From positions 1 to 36,233 of the forward strand of contig NZ_VLKY01000022.1 in the NCBI RefSeq assembly GCF_007830155.1: 36,233 nucleotides of DNA, in the 5' to 3' direction. Each line of letters opens with the position of its first letter. Within the stretch, counting starts at the first letter, position 1. The position numbers were made by a program, and so were the translations under genes. The notes under the pieces were generated by a model. That model made no database searches and was not told the origin of the DNA. It saw nothing but the letters and a program-made list of their open reading frames with translations. This DNA is from Pseudomonas duriflava. GTDB lineage: Bacteria > Pseudomonadota > Gammaproteobacteria > Pseudomonadales > Pseudomonadaceae. Below, piece by piece: positions 7,598-16,457 of this stretch.

Positions 7598-9489
7598 AGT
7601 ATTTCTCCAAGGCGGGCAGCAGTCCAAAAGCCCGATTGAGTGGCTTCATACATCCGGCCCCCTTGGGCTCGGGTACCAATGCTGAAAATTCGATAGTCGT
7701 CCACCAGACTCGCATGCAGAGTAGAGGCAATGCGAGCGGTGGCCATTATGACCTCACCGCTTTCCGGCAGGACGGCATGGGTAACAATGGCAACGTCAAG
7801 GTTGTGCAACAGCGCTGTGAGATGTTCCCGTTGCATATCATTGGTATCAAGGCCAACGTCGGCAGCTGGAGATAAGAGGCTGACCTGCTTGCCAGCTTCA
7901 GCGAGCCAGAGCGCAGCGAACAGGGCTACCTCAGTTTCACCATACACTGTTATTTCGTTAGCCATCGGCAGCCGCCCGTTGGACATCATCTCGACTACAT
8001 CCACCCTTGAATCCCTAGGCTCGGTGCCGGTACCGAGCAATACCGTATCCCACATATACAGTTCCGCATCCTGGGCATCCGTACGAAGGTGCACCTTGAC
8101 TCCCACGCGCTCCAGTTCGCTTTCGTAAAACCTGATCATGTTATTGACCTCCATGCGAAAAGGACTTGCTGCCGCCCAGGCGTGGAGCTGACCACCGAGC
8201 CGGCTGTCCCGCTCGAAAAGGGTGACATTGTGGCCTCTTTGCGCGGCCAGGATGGCTGCCTCACAACCTGACGGCCCGCCACCGATCACCAGTACCCGCT
8301 GAGAGTTCGCTGCTGGGCGGCGAGCTTGCTCCGCACGGCGTTCTTGGCCCAAGGCAGGATTGATTACACACTGGGTACCTTTACCGTTGAACATCCACCT
8401 CGATATACACTCATTGACGGCTAGACAACGGCGTACGCTTTGCGGCTGCCCACGTCGGGTTTTAGCCACAGTATCAGGGTCGGCTAGCCCCGATCGCCCT
8501 AGCGCAACAAAGTCCATTTCGCCTGCCGATACCGCCTGGGCCATCTCATCGAGCAGCCACGTCAAGCGTCCCACGCCGATAACAGGGATCGACACTCGTT
8601 GTTTCACGGCTTTGGCATAATTGACCAATGAACCTGGCGCTATCATGGGTAGCAGCGTCATTGCTGTATCATAATTGCCAGCGCTGACGTCCAGAGCGTC
8701 TACATAGGGTTCAAGCATTTCGCAAAATCTCAGGCCATCCTCCAGCGAAAGCCCACCTTCGTAAGGTTCTGTTACGCTCAGTCGGTATAGCACCGGGTAA
8801 TTCGGGCCGACTTCGGCGCGAATAGCGCGAACCACCTCAAGGGCGAACCGTGCACGGTTTTCCAGCGAACCGCCCCAAAGGTCGGTGCGTTTGTTGGTAA
8901 AGGGCGAGAGGAACTGGCCCAGCAGATAGCCATGGGCCCCGTGCAGTTCTATAGCGTCAAAGCCGGCCGCCACCGCGCGGCGGGCCCCTTGTACGTACTT
9001 GTCTATCAAGCCTGGAATCTCGTGCTCCTCGATGGCGCGCGGTGGCGTGCCGAAGGCGCTGGTGATACCAGCAGTAGGCGCAAGCGGTGGCTCGTTGCGT
9101 TCGGTATTGCTTTGCGAATTCTGGCGACCGGTATGGTGTAGTTGCACAGCAATCTTTGCGCCTTCGCCATGTACGGCATCCACTAGATTACTAAGAGCGC
9201 CAATAAACCGGTCATGGTCAATACGCATGGGGTGACCAGCAGTACGCCCGACCTCCCAATCAATAGAGGTGTTCTCGGTAATGATCAACCCGACGCCTCC
9301 ACGGGCGCGGGCACGGTGGTAATCGATGAGCTTATCGTCGACCTCGCCAAAGGTACTAGCGAACTGAGTAAAAATAGGAGCCTGCACGAAGCGATTACGC
9401 AGTTGCATCGTACCGATACGTCCGGGTTGGTAAAGCGCTGCGGCAGGCCCGTCGGACGTTACCAGGCTTCCCTTGTTTGAAGGGACCAT
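7594..9489 (-). CDS. FMN/FAD oxidoreductase, trimethylamine dehydrogenase / 2,4-dienoyl-CoA reductase-like
   Basis: 631-residue two-part flavoenzyme. Residues about 18-350 form an Old Yellow Enzyme TIM barrel, with AIELHGAHGYLLGQFLSPF and NKRTDLWGGSLENR typical of the family. Residues about 390-630 form a FAD/NAD(P) region starting VLVIGGGPSGCEAA. Between them trimethylamine dehydrogenase and FadH carry four cysteines for a 4Fe-4S cluster. Here the spacing is exactly as in trimethylamine dehydrogenase (C355, C361, C374), but the second ligand is Val358 (codon GTC). The ATG at 9489 is preceded by GAGGAGA. It is coupled to the VOC gene downstream. The substrate could be an unsaturated CoA ester, an enone or an N-methyl amine. 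How electrons pass without a complete cluster is an open question. Confidence 0.9.
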   Translation of the reverse strand: MVPSNKGSLVTSDGPAAALYQPGRIGTMQLRNRFVQAPIFTQFASTFGEVDDKLIDYHRARARGGVGLIITENTSIDWEVGRTAGHPMRIDHDRFIGALSNLVDAVHGEGAKIAVQLHHTGRQNSQSNTERNEPPLAPTAGITSAFGTPPRAIEEHEIPGLIDKYVQGARRAVAAGFDAIELHGAHGYLLGQFLSPFTNKRTDLWGGSLENRARFALEVVRAIRAEVGPNYPVLYRLSVTEPYEGGLSLEDGLRFCEMLEPYVDALDVSAGNYDTAMTLLPMIAPGSLVNYAKAVKQRVSIPVIGVGRLTWLLDEMAQAVSAGEMDFVALGRSGLADPDTVAKTRRGQPQSVRRCLAVNECISRWMFNGKGTQCVINPALGQERRAEQARRPAANSQRVLVIGGGPSGCEAAILAAQRGHNVTLFERDSRLGGQLHAWAAASPFRMEVNNMIRFYESELERVGVKVHLRTDAQDAELYMWDTVLLGTGTEPRDSRVDVVEMMSNGRLPMANEITVYGETEVALFAALWLAEAGKQVSLLSPAADVGLDTNDMQREHLTALLHNLDVAIVTHAVLPESGEVIMATARIASTLHASLVDDYRIFSIGTRAQGGRMYEATQSGFWTAARLGEIL

Positions 9490-9740
9490 ACGCTATCTCC
9501 TCATGGTTGTTATTGTTTTTGAGGCTTGATCATGTGAGGCATAGCCTCAGCAGTATTGAATATTCATGGCGATACTTTGAACAAAATTACCTTCTGGATA
9601 CCAATCCGCGAGAGGGGCCGAGATTGCCCAGCCCACTTGGGCGACTTGTTCAATGCGTGCAGAGGATTATCCAATACAGTGACTAGTGGCAGGCAACAAA
9701 CTGACGTCTCACAACAAAAATAATATCCATGAGGAAGGAC

Positions 9741-10199
9741 ATGAAAGTACTCAATATCGGTGTCACACTGATCGTCTTGGCTGCCTTCACCGCTAATATC
9801 ACCCTTGCTACGGAAAAACCTGAGATCAAGGCGAAGGTAGCGATGAAGGAGATTGCCTCCTGGGATGGCACGCCATACAAATCCTATCTCCAAGGCCAGC
9901 CGCAACTCACGATACTGGAAATCACGATTCCTCCCCATACGGCATTGCCCTGGCACCAGCATCCGATACCTAACGCGGCCTATGTAGTATCAGGGGAGCT
10001 AACGGTAGAAGACCGACTGTCAGGCAAGTCACTCAAGGTTAGCGCCGGGCAAGCTTTTGCTGAATCGGTGAACTCCAGTCATCGCGGGGTAACGGGCGAT
10101 GAACAAGCGGTTGTGATCGTGACCTATTCCGGCGTCGAAGGTACCCCATTGTCCCTTCCTGACAAAGGCGAAAAGGTTGAATTCGAACACGTCGAATAA
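9741..10199 (+). CDS. exported single-domain cupin protein
   Basis: 152-residue protein with an N-terminal signal peptide (hydrophobic NIGVTLIVLAAFTANITLA, likely cleaved after LATEKP begins). One cupin barrel follows, with PWHQHPIPNAAYVVSGEL giving the first motif and a second-motif His in SSHRG. The usual glutamate between the HxH pair and the YVxxG segment is replaced (Asn/Ala there), so metal binding may be altered. GAGGAAGG immediately precedes the ATG at 9741; an ATG at 9729 contains that ribosome site and is less likely. It stands alone, divergent from the flavoenzyme. Exported cupins of this type are often of unknown role. Confidence 0.8.
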   Translation: MKVLNIGVTLIVLAAFTANITLATEKPEIKAKVAMKEIASWDGTPYKSYLQGQPQLTILEITIPPHTALPWHQHPIPNAAYVVSGELTVEDRLSGKSLKVSAGQAFAESVNSSHRGVTGDEQAVVIVTYSGVEGTPLSLPDKGEKVEFEHVE

Positions 10200-10888
10200 G
10201 TCGCTCTTTCGACACCTAAACCCGCCCACGGGTGTGGTCCGCGGCTCCGCCAAATGAAGGCTACACCTATCCTACTTCTACTGCATATATCCTGAAGGAT
10301 ATTCCCTCTGCATTGTGAATCACGCTACAGGCGCTGCCCCTTGGAGGTAAACTCGGACGTAGGAACGAGTTACTCGATTTGTTATCCCCGAAAGCCGTTG
10401 GTTGGCTTCAGGCAGGCAGCAACACCAGCATCATCACCGTGTACCGCTCGATGCCACCCTAGCAAAGTACGCTGCTGCGTCTCTTAGCTGCTGCGTCTCT
10501 TAAAAGTCACGCTCTGGGATCACCCGGGCCACTTTAAGCGGGCAAACTCTTTATCGCGCGGGCTTTCTGTACCATGCAAGGCCCTTTCTCTACCTGGCTA
10601 TGCTTTTCCCTTCAAGGCTGTATTTCTTGCTTTAAGCAAGAATACTTCTTTAGCTCGATGAAGCTTACTCGAAAGTTTCCGTGTTAACGGGATAGAACCT
10701 CTGCGAGAATCATCACCAGTACGGCTGCCTTGGCGATACATTGGATCATTATGCTTTCCCTCAGCAAACAGGATCGTTCAGTTGATGGCATTCCAAAGGA
10801 CCCGACGTCACGCACCGTCAGCACAGGGTAAAGTTGCTGTAAGCCTCGCACCGTTTGGGCGCATACCTCCCTGTAACAGAGCAACTTT
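10200..10888. other. gene-free stretch between cupin and GntR operon
   Basis: No intact gene seen. A plus-strand open stretch of about 43 codons (from about 10318 to the TAG at 10460) has coding-like composition but no start codon and no recognisable family. TTCTTGCTT/AAGCAAGAA form a tight 9-base palindrome at 10624-10642. A 16-bp tandem duplication at 10471-10502 is listed separately. Confidence 0.4.
10471..10502. repeat. perfect 16-bp tandem duplication
   Basis: GCTGCTGCGTCTCTTA occurs twice in direct contact (10471-10486 and 10487-10502) within non-coding DNA. It looks like a recent slippage or repair duplication. There is no sign of function. Confidence 0.85.
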
Positions 10889-10890
10889 TA

Positions 10891-11038
10891 GAACCAATCT
10901 CCTATTGGTTCTGTTCTCTGTGAACCAATATTCTTCGACAACAAGTATTTGGTCCTCAATGGGTAACGTAGGAGCCTAATGCTGCGCTGTTGGTGCTGTT
11001 TCTCAAGGCTACACACCTCTCCTACACAGTGAACCAAT
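10891..11038. promoter_or_regulatory. GAACCAAT repeats upstream of GntR operon
   Basis: GAACCAAT (10891-10898) and ATTGGTTC (10904-10911) form a perfect inverted repeat with a five-base spacer. Further direct copies lie at 10922-10929 and 11031-11038, both in the longer context GTGAACCAAT. All lie within 260 bases of the GntR start codon and nothing in coding DNA explains them. They may be operators for the GntR regulator or another factor. FadR/FCD regulators usually bind short T-G-rich palindromes, so the match to that class is not specific. Confidence 0.5.
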
Positions 11039-11145
11039 TAAAAATGGCACCTCCTTTGCACTCTGACAGAGGCACCTGCGTAACAGGCCATAAATGTGTG
11101 TTTAAGCAACTTCAGCCTTAGATACCGCGGTTACCGAGGACCAAG

Positions 11146-11883
11146 ATGCAAAGGTTCGATGTCACGCCACCCGTAGATGCCTCAGCGAAACTCGCACTTG
11201 ATGCGCTGCGCCAGCTCGTTGCGAAACATGCGTCTTTTCCGCAAGTCCCTTTGCCACCCGAACGCAATCTGGCCAGTGGGTTTGGTGTCAGTCGTCGCTC
11301 GGTGCGTCGTGCCCTGTCCATTCTCGAGGCCGAAGGGCAGATCTGGCGACGCCAGGGGAAAGGCACTTTTGTAGGTCCGACACCGCCCTGCTTAGCGATC
11401 AGCTTCACACGACTCTCGAATCGGACCAATTTTATCGAGGTTATGGAGGCCCGTCTGTATCTAGAGCCTACGCTGGCCTCACTTGCCGCGCTACGCGCCA
11501 GCAGCGAACAAATGGCCATGCTGCGGCGACTGGCGGAACGTACAACCGAACAACAAGGTGCCAGCAAGACCGATGCGCAGGCGCTGGAACGTTGGGACAG
11601 TGCTCTGCATCGAGGCATCGCCGAAGCCGCGGGCAACCGCCTGCTGCTGGATATCTATGAAATGCTCGATGCCATCCGCCTTGATCCCGTGTGGCGTGAT
11701 CTGCGCCAACGCGCTCGCAACACCGACCGGCTGAACACATATAGCCATGACCACAACGACATTATCAGCGCCATCGAGGCGCGTGACCCGACCCGCGCGG
11801 CCTCCGCCATGCGCGGCCACCTGCGGGCGCTACAGCAGGCATTGGACAATGTCATTCACCAGGACCTAGAGAACAGCTTATGA
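11146..11883 (+). CDS. GntR-family transcriptional regulator, FadR/FCD subgroup
   Basis: 245 residues. The N-terminal winged helix-turn-helix spans about residues 20-80, with LPPERNLASGFGVSRRSVRRAL and the wing GQIWRRQGKGTFV. The FCD effector domain follows (about 95-235), with the usual metal-site pattern seen in WDSALHRGIAEAAGN and the late YSHDHNDIISAI. GAGGA lies six bases before the ATG at 11146. Its TGA overlaps the ATG of the first ABC ATPase (ATGA), so it is the first gene of the peptide-transporter operon and probably its local regulator. FCD domains sense small organic acids or amino-acid-like ligands. The GAACCAAT repeats upstream are candidate operators. Confidence 0.92.
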   Translation: MQRFDVTPPVDASAKLALDALRQLVAKHASFPQVPLPPERNLASGFGVSRRSVRRALSILEAEGQIWRRQGKGTFVGPTPPCLAISFTRLSNRTNFIEVMEARLYLEPTLASLAALRASSEQMAMLRRLAERTTEQQGASKTDAQALERWDSALHRGIAEAAGNRLLLDIYEMLDAIRLDPVWRDLRQRARNTDRLNTYSHDHNDIISAIEARDPTRAASAMRGHLRALQQALDNVIHQDLENSL

Positions 11884-12875
11884 GCGAAACCAGTCGCCCG
11901 GTCTTGAGCGTACGGAATCTCACGGTTCGCTTCGCAGGCGCTCCGGCTAATGTCGTCGACGGTCTTTCCTTTGGCATCGCACCGGGCAAAACCTTGGCGA
12001 TTGTCGGCGAGTCCGGTTGCGGTAAGAGTGTAACATCCCTGGCGCTTATGGGCCTGCTGCCAGCGACGACCAATGTTCGGGCAAACGAATTAAGTTTTCT
12101 AGGCGAGCCGCTGCTGACTATGGACGACCGCCGACGCCTGGACATTCGCGGTAATCGGCTAGCCATGATCTTTCAGGAGCCGATGACTTCTCTCAATCCC
12201 GTCTTTACCATCGGCGAACAGATTGCCGAAAGCGTGATGCGACATCAGGGCAGGTCTGTAAAAGACTCCCGTCAACGCGCCCTGGAAATGCTGGAAAAAG
12301 TCCGTATCCCGGCCGCACCTCAGCGTCTCGACGCCTACCCGCATGAGTTGTCAGGCGGCATGCGCCAACGTGCAATGATCGCCATGGCACTCGCCAACGA
12401 CCCGGCACTCATTATTGCCGACGAACCTACCACCGCGCTGGACGTCACCATTCAGGCTCAGATCCTCTCGCTCATCGCCAGCCTACAGGCCGAAACTGGT
12501 ACCGCCATGATCCTCATCACCCACGATCTGGGCGTTGTGGCCGAGGTGGCAGATGATGTCGCGGTCATGTATGCCGGGCAGGTCATTGAAAGCGGTTCGG
12601 TCAGTGCGCTGTTCGATGATCCGCAACACCCCTATACCATTGGTCTTATGGGCTCGATGCCCTCGGTGGGACCACGTAAAGGCCGTCTGGCGACCATCGC
12701 CGGGCGCGTCCCGACGCCTGCCGAGATGCCTGGCGGCTGCCGCTTCGCCGGCCGCTGCCCGTTCACCACTGCGGCATGCCGGGAAGCCCGTCCGCCCTTG
12801 CGCGAACTGGCGCCGGGACACCGTGCCGCCTGTATCCGTGCTCCGCTGGAACAGCACGTTGGAGAATCCGCATGA
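11880..12875 (+). CDS. oligopeptide-type ABC transporter ATP-binding protein (DppD-like)
   Basis: 331-residue ATPase that powers peptide import at the inner face of the membrane. Walker A is G43-ESGCGK-S50, the Q-loop is FQEPMTS, the ABC signature LSGGMRQR starts at 157 and Walker B is LIIADEP (177-183), with a switch His in LITHD. The C-terminal oligopeptide-transporter extension with spaced cysteines ([11 protein letters not shown]...C...C) is present, as in DppD and OppD. It overlaps the regulator upstream by four bases and the second ATPase downstream by four bases (ATGA at both ends), so all are translated together. Confidence 0.94.
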   Translation: MSETSRPVLSVRNLTVRFAGAPANVVDGLSFGIAPGKTLAIVGESGCGKSVTSLALMGLLPATTNVRANELSFLGEPLLTMDDRRRLDIRGNRLAMIFQEPMTSLNPVFTIGEQIAESVMRHQGRSVKDSRQRALEMLEKVRIPAAPQRLDAYPHELSGGMRQRAMIAMALANDPALIIADEPTTALDVTIQAQILSLIASLQAETGTAMILITHDLGVVAEVADDVAVMYAGQVIESGSVSALFDDPQHPYTIGLMGSMPSVGPRKGRLATIAGRVPTPAEMPGGCRFAGRCPFTTAACREARPPLRELAPGHRAACIRAPLEQHVGESA

Positions 12876-13963
12876 CCCTACCCGAAACGCCAATCCTGGA
12901 AGGGGTTCGCCTGACCAAGCACTTCTGCGCCGGCCAGGGTTTTCTGCAGCGTCGACAGGCACCCGTACAAGCGGTCAATGATGTTTCTCTCGCCATTCGC
13001 CGTGGCGAAACCCTCGCGCTGGTAGGCGAATCCGGTTCAGGCAAATCGACCCTGGGTCGTCTGCTGTTGAACCTGCTCACAGCGACCTCCGGTGACGTAC
13101 TCTATGAGGGACGCAACCTCGGTAATCTGCCAAAGGAAAAGCTGCGTAAAGTTCGTCAGGAGCTGCAGATCATCTTTCAGGACCCCTTTGCGTCGCTGAA
13201 TCCGCGCATGACGGTGGAATCCATCATTGGCGAGCCGATCTGGCTGCATACGGACCAGAGCCGCAGTGACCGCCAGGCCAAGGTCGCAGAATTGCTGCAA
13301 ACGGTGGGTCTGGCGCCCGAGCACGGCAATCGCTATCCCCATGAATTCTCCGGGGGTCAGCGCCAGCGCATTGGCATCGCCCGGGCGCTTGCCTCCCATC
13401 CACGCCTCATTCTAGGCGATGAGCCCATGTCGGCCCTGGACGTCTCGGTCCAGGCGCAGGTCGTCAACCTGCTGGAAGACCTTAAGCACCAGTTCGGTCT
13501 GACCCTGCTCATCGTCGCCCACGGCCTCGCCGTGATCCGGCACATGAGTGACCGCGTCGCGGTGATGTATCTCGGCGAGGTAGTAGAATTGGCGCCCGTC
13601 GATGCCCTGTTCGAAACACCCTTTCATCCGTATACCCAGGCGCTCATAGCCGCCGTGCCGGTGAACCATCCGGCGCTGCGCCAGCCGCGCACAGTGTTGC
13701 GTGGTGACATGCCCAGCCCGGCCAATCCACCTTCCGGGTGCCGCTTTCATACTCGCTGTCCGCATGCTCGCTCCCTGTGCAAAGAGGTGAAGCCGGTATT
13801 CGAGATGGCCACGCCAGGTCGCCAGGCCGCTTGCCACTTCTGGAAGGAAATTGCCAACGCAGGCGGTGATCGCCTGTTCGCCGCGGCCCCCAGCACCGCT
13901 TTCGCTCAACGCCTGCATCTGTTCAAAACCTATTCGCCTGCATCCATGGAGACTCAGCCGTGA
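12872..13963 (+). CDS. oligopeptide-type ABC transporter ATP-binding protein (DppF-like)
   Basis: 363-residue partner ATPase. Walker A is G52-ESGSGKS-59, the signature FSGGQRQRIGIARAL is followed by LILGDEPMSALD (Walker B), and the C-terminal cysteine extension (GCRFHTRCPHARSLC) is present. The start is the ATG at 12872, which has GGAG upstream and overlaps the preceding stop (ATGA); the frame is open further back, but that reading lies over the previous gene. The switch segment reads LIVAHGLAVIRHMS, with Gly where most family members have Asp after His. The tail is about 40 residues longer than needed after the cysteine motif. Its own TGA overlaps the GTG start of the binding-protein gene. 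Confidence 0.93.
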   Translation: MTLPETPILEGVRLTKHFCAGQGFLQRRQAPVQAVNDVSLAIRRGETLALVGESGSGKSTLGRLLLNLLTATSGDVLYEGRNLGNLPKEKLRKVRQELQIIFQDPFASLNPRMTVESIIGEPIWLHTDQSRSDRQAKVAELLQTVGLAPEHGNRYPHEFSGGQRQRIGIARALASHPRLILGDEPMSALDVSVQAQVVNLLEDLKHQFGLTLLIVAHGLAVIRHMSDRVAVMYLGEVVELAPVDALFETPFHPYTQALIAAVPVNHPALRQPRTVLRGDMPSPANPPSGCRFHTRCPHARSLCKEVKPVFEMATPGRQAACHFWKEIANAGGDRLFAAAPSTAFAQRLHLFKTYSPASMETQP

Positions 13964-15462
13964 TCCCAGTACGCCTGTTGACCGGAGCCCTGTTATTGAC
14001 CCTAGGCACCTCTGCTGTGGCCGAAACCACCCTGCGTATCGGCATCCAGGACGACCCCGATGTGCTCGACCCGCATCGTTCACGTACCTATGCCGGGCGG
14101 CTCGTCTACGCCGCGCTCTGCGACAAGCTGGTGGATGTCACGCCCAAGCTGACCTACGATCCGGATCTGGCGACCAGCTGGAGCTGGAGCGACGACAACC
14201 AGACGCTGACCATGAAGCTGCGCGACGGCGTGACCTTCCATGACGGAGAACCCTTCAACGCTGAGGCAGTAAAGTACAATCTGGAACGCGCCCGCACCCT
14301 GCCCGACTCGTTGCGCAAGAGCGAGCTCGCCTCGGTGGACAACGTTGAGGTCGTCGGCCCGCTGACCGTGGCCATCCATGTCAAGCAGCCCGATGCGACG
14401 CTCATTTCACAGCTATCCGACCGGGCCGGCATGATGCTGTCGCCCAAGGCTGCCGAGGGCGATTTCGCTAGCCATCCGGTTTGCTCCGGTCCTTACAAAT
14501 TCGACCAGCGCGTACAGCAGGATCGCATCGTGCTGAGCCGTTTCGACAATCACTGGAGCAAGGCCGCCTACCATTTCGACAAGGTGGTTTACCTGCCCAT
14601 CCCGGATACCTCTGTACGCCTGGCGAACCTGCGCTCGGGCGATCTGGACATCATCGAGCGGGTTGCGCCCACTGACGTGAAGACCGCCAAGGCTGACAGC
14701 AACCTGCAGGTCTTCAACACCCCCGGCCTGGGCTACATGCAGCTGATTGTTAACGTGGCCAACGGCGAGAAAGCCAATAACCCAATGGGCCAGGACAAGC
14801 GCGTGCGCAAGGCCTTCGAACTGGCGATCGACCGGGAGGCCATCAATCAGGTGGTCTTCGAGGGACTCTACGCACCCAGTAACCAGCCCTTCCCTAAGGA
14901 CAGCTCCTATTTCGACGAATCACTGCCGATGCCGGCGCGTGACGTCGAAAAAAGCAAGGCGCTGCTGGCCGAAGCGGGCGTGAAGATGCCAGTCAACGTA
15001 CAGCTGACCGTGGCTAACAACCCCATCGCCCAGCAGGTCGGACAGATCATCCAAGCCATGACTTCCGAGGCTGGTTTCAATGTCAATCTAGTTGCTACCG
15101 AATACGCCACGCTGCTCAGCGAACAGCAGGCTGGCAACTTCCAGATCGGCATGAGCGCCTGGTCGGGCCGTCCGGACCCGGATGGCGACGTACATCAGTT
15201 TGTCACCTGCAAGGGCGCACAAAACGACGGTCATGCCTGCTTCCCGGAGCTAGATGAATTGCTCAACAAGGCCCGGACCGTCAATGACGAAGCCCAGCGG
15301 AAGGAACTGTACAGTAAGGCGCTGCGGATCATTGCCGACCAGGACGCGAACATCTACCTCTACTTCGATCCGCGCATCATCGCGATGAACAAAAAGGTGA
15401 GCGGATTCGTGCCCAATCCGGACGGCATTATCCGCCTGAAGGACGTCCAGTTCGCCCAGTGA
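13960..15462 (+). CDS. periplasmic peptide-binding protein, SBP family 5
   Basis: 500-residue solute-binding protein with a signal peptide (RLLTGALLLTLGTSAVA, cleavage expected before ETTLRIG). The family 5 pattern follows: LDPHRSRTYAGRLVYAALCDKL, then the motif around LRDGVTFHDGEPFNAEAVKYNLERA, as in DppA, OppA and GsiB. The start is a GTG at 13960 overlapping the previous stop (GTGA); no ATG upstream fits. It sits inside the operon after both ATPases, an uncommon order. A hairpin at 15469-15493 follows and may raise its mRNA level over the permeases. Ligands of the family are peptides, glutathione, opines and sugars. The downstream gamma-glutamyltransferase points to gamma-glutamyl compounds. 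Confidence 0.93.
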   Translation: MIPVRLLTGALLLTLGTSAVAETTLRIGIQDDPDVLDPHRSRTYAGRLVYAALCDKLVDVTPKLTYDPDLATSWSWSDDNQTLTMKLRDGVTFHDGEPFNAEAVKYNLERARTLPDSLRKSELASVDNVEVVGPLTVAIHVKQPDATLISQLSDRAGMMLSPKAAEGDFASHPVCSGPYKFDQRVQQDRIVLSRFDNHWSKAAYHFDKVVYLPIPDTSVRLANLRSGDLDIIERVAPTDVKTAKADSNLQVFNTPGLGYMQLIVNVANGEKANNPMGQDKRVRKAFELAIDREAINQVVFEGLYAPSNQPFPKDSSYFDESLPMPARDVEKSKALLAEAGVKMPVNVQLTVANNPIAQQVGQIIQAMTSEAGFNVNLVATEYATLLSEQQAGNFQIGMSAWSGRPDPDGDVHQFVTCKGAQNDGHACFPELDELLNKARTVNDEAQRKELYSKALRIIADQDANIYLYFDPRIIAMNKKVSGFVPNPDGIIRLKDVQFAQ

Positions 15463-15468
15463 TTGCTG

Positions 15469-15493
15469 CGGCCTGCTCCCATAGGGTGGGCCG
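15469..15493 (+). promoter_or_regulatory. intra-operon hairpin after the binding-protein gene
   Basis: CGGCC (15469-15473) pairs with GGCCG (15489-15493), and inside it CCC (15478-15480) pairs with GGG (15484-15486). It starts seven bases after the stop codon and ends 16 before the permease ATG, with no T-run. Such hairpins after binding-protein genes commonly protect upstream mRNA from 3' decay; that role is inferred. Confidence 0.45.
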
Positions 15494-15509
15494 TTCCTGA
15501 CGAGGTTTT

Positions 15510-16457
15510 ATGCTGACATTCATCCTACGCCGTCTGCTCAGCGCTATCCCGACACTGATCCTGGTCTCGCTGTTCGTCTTCACGCTGCAGAAGCTGCTAC
15601 CCGGCGATCCGGTGCTGGCGATGGCCGGTGAAGAACGTGACCCGGCGGTAGTCAATTACCTGCGCGAGAAATACCACCTGAACGACCCTATGCCAATTCA
15701 ATACCTGAGTTGGGCCAAAGGCGCCCTGACAGGCGATCTGGGTATGTCCTTGCGGACCGAACAGCCGGTGTCTCAGCTGATCCTGTCGAAACTGCCGGTA
15801 ACCATCGAACTGGCGGTCCTGGCGCTGCTGGTCGCTCTGCTGATCGGCATCCCGACCGGCATTGTTTCCGCCATCCGCAAAGGCACGGCACTGGACTACG
15901 GTGCGAATGTCGTGGCGCTATCCGGTATTTCTATTCCGAACTTTTGGCTCGGCATTGTGCTAATCATGATCTTTGCCGTGAAGCTACAATGGCTGCCTGC
16001 CTCCGGCTTCGTACCCTTTTCCGAAAGCCCGTCGCGTAATCTACAGACATTACTTCTGCCGGCGTTCGTCCTAGGTACGGGCCTAGCCGGCACCTTGATG
16101 CGTCATACCCGTGGCGCAATGCTCGAAGTGCTGCGCTCAGACTACGTACGCACGGCACGCGCTAAGGGCCTATTTCCCATGGCGGTGGTGCTTAAGCATG
16201 CGTTTCGTAACGCGCTGATGCCGATCGTGACCATGACCACACTGCTGTTTGGTGAACTGCTTGGCGGCGCCGTACTGACCGAGCAGGTATTTAGCATTCC
16301 CGGCTTCGGCAAGATGATCGTCGATGCAGTCTTCAATCGCGATTATTCCGTGGTCCAGGGTGTGGTGCTGTGCGTGGCGATCGGCTTCGTCCTGCTCAAC
16401 CTCCTGGCCGATGTGCTCTATCGTCTGATCAACCCCCGCTTGAGGAATGCCGCATGA
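15510..16457 (+). CDS. peptide ABC transporter permease (DppB/GsiC-like)
   Basis: 315-residue inner-membrane permease with about six hydrophobic segments. The start MLTFILRRLLSAIPTLILVS and the LPGDPV motif after the first helix are typical of DppB/OppB/GsiC proteins. The cytoplasmic EAA loop that contacts the ATPase is seen in DYVRTARAKGLFPMAVVLKH. GAGG lies just upstream of the ATG. The TGA overlaps the next permease's ATG (ATGA). Confidence 0.94.
   Translation: MLTFILRRLLSAIPTLILVSLFVFTLQKLLPGDPVLAMAGEERDPAVVNYLREKYHLNDPMPIQYLSWAKGALTGDLGMSLRTEQPVSQLILSKLPVTIELAVLALLVALLIGIPTGIVSAIRKGTALDYGANVVALSGISIPNFWLGIVLIMIFAVKLQWLPASGFVPFSESPSRNLQTLLLPAFVLGTGLAGTLMRHTRGAMLEVLRSDYVRTARAKGLFPMAVVLKHAFRNALMPIVTMTTLLFGELLGGAVLTEQVFSIPGFGKMIVDAVFNRDYSVVQGVVLCVAIGFVLLNLLADVLYRLINPRLRNAA

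Noticed and set aside
10684-10884. Minus-strand reading ending in a short hydrophobic peptide (MIQCIAKAAVLVMILAEVLSR region), possible leader or toxin-like peptide
   Set aside because: Short, no partner antisense element or repeat seen; composition alone is not enough.
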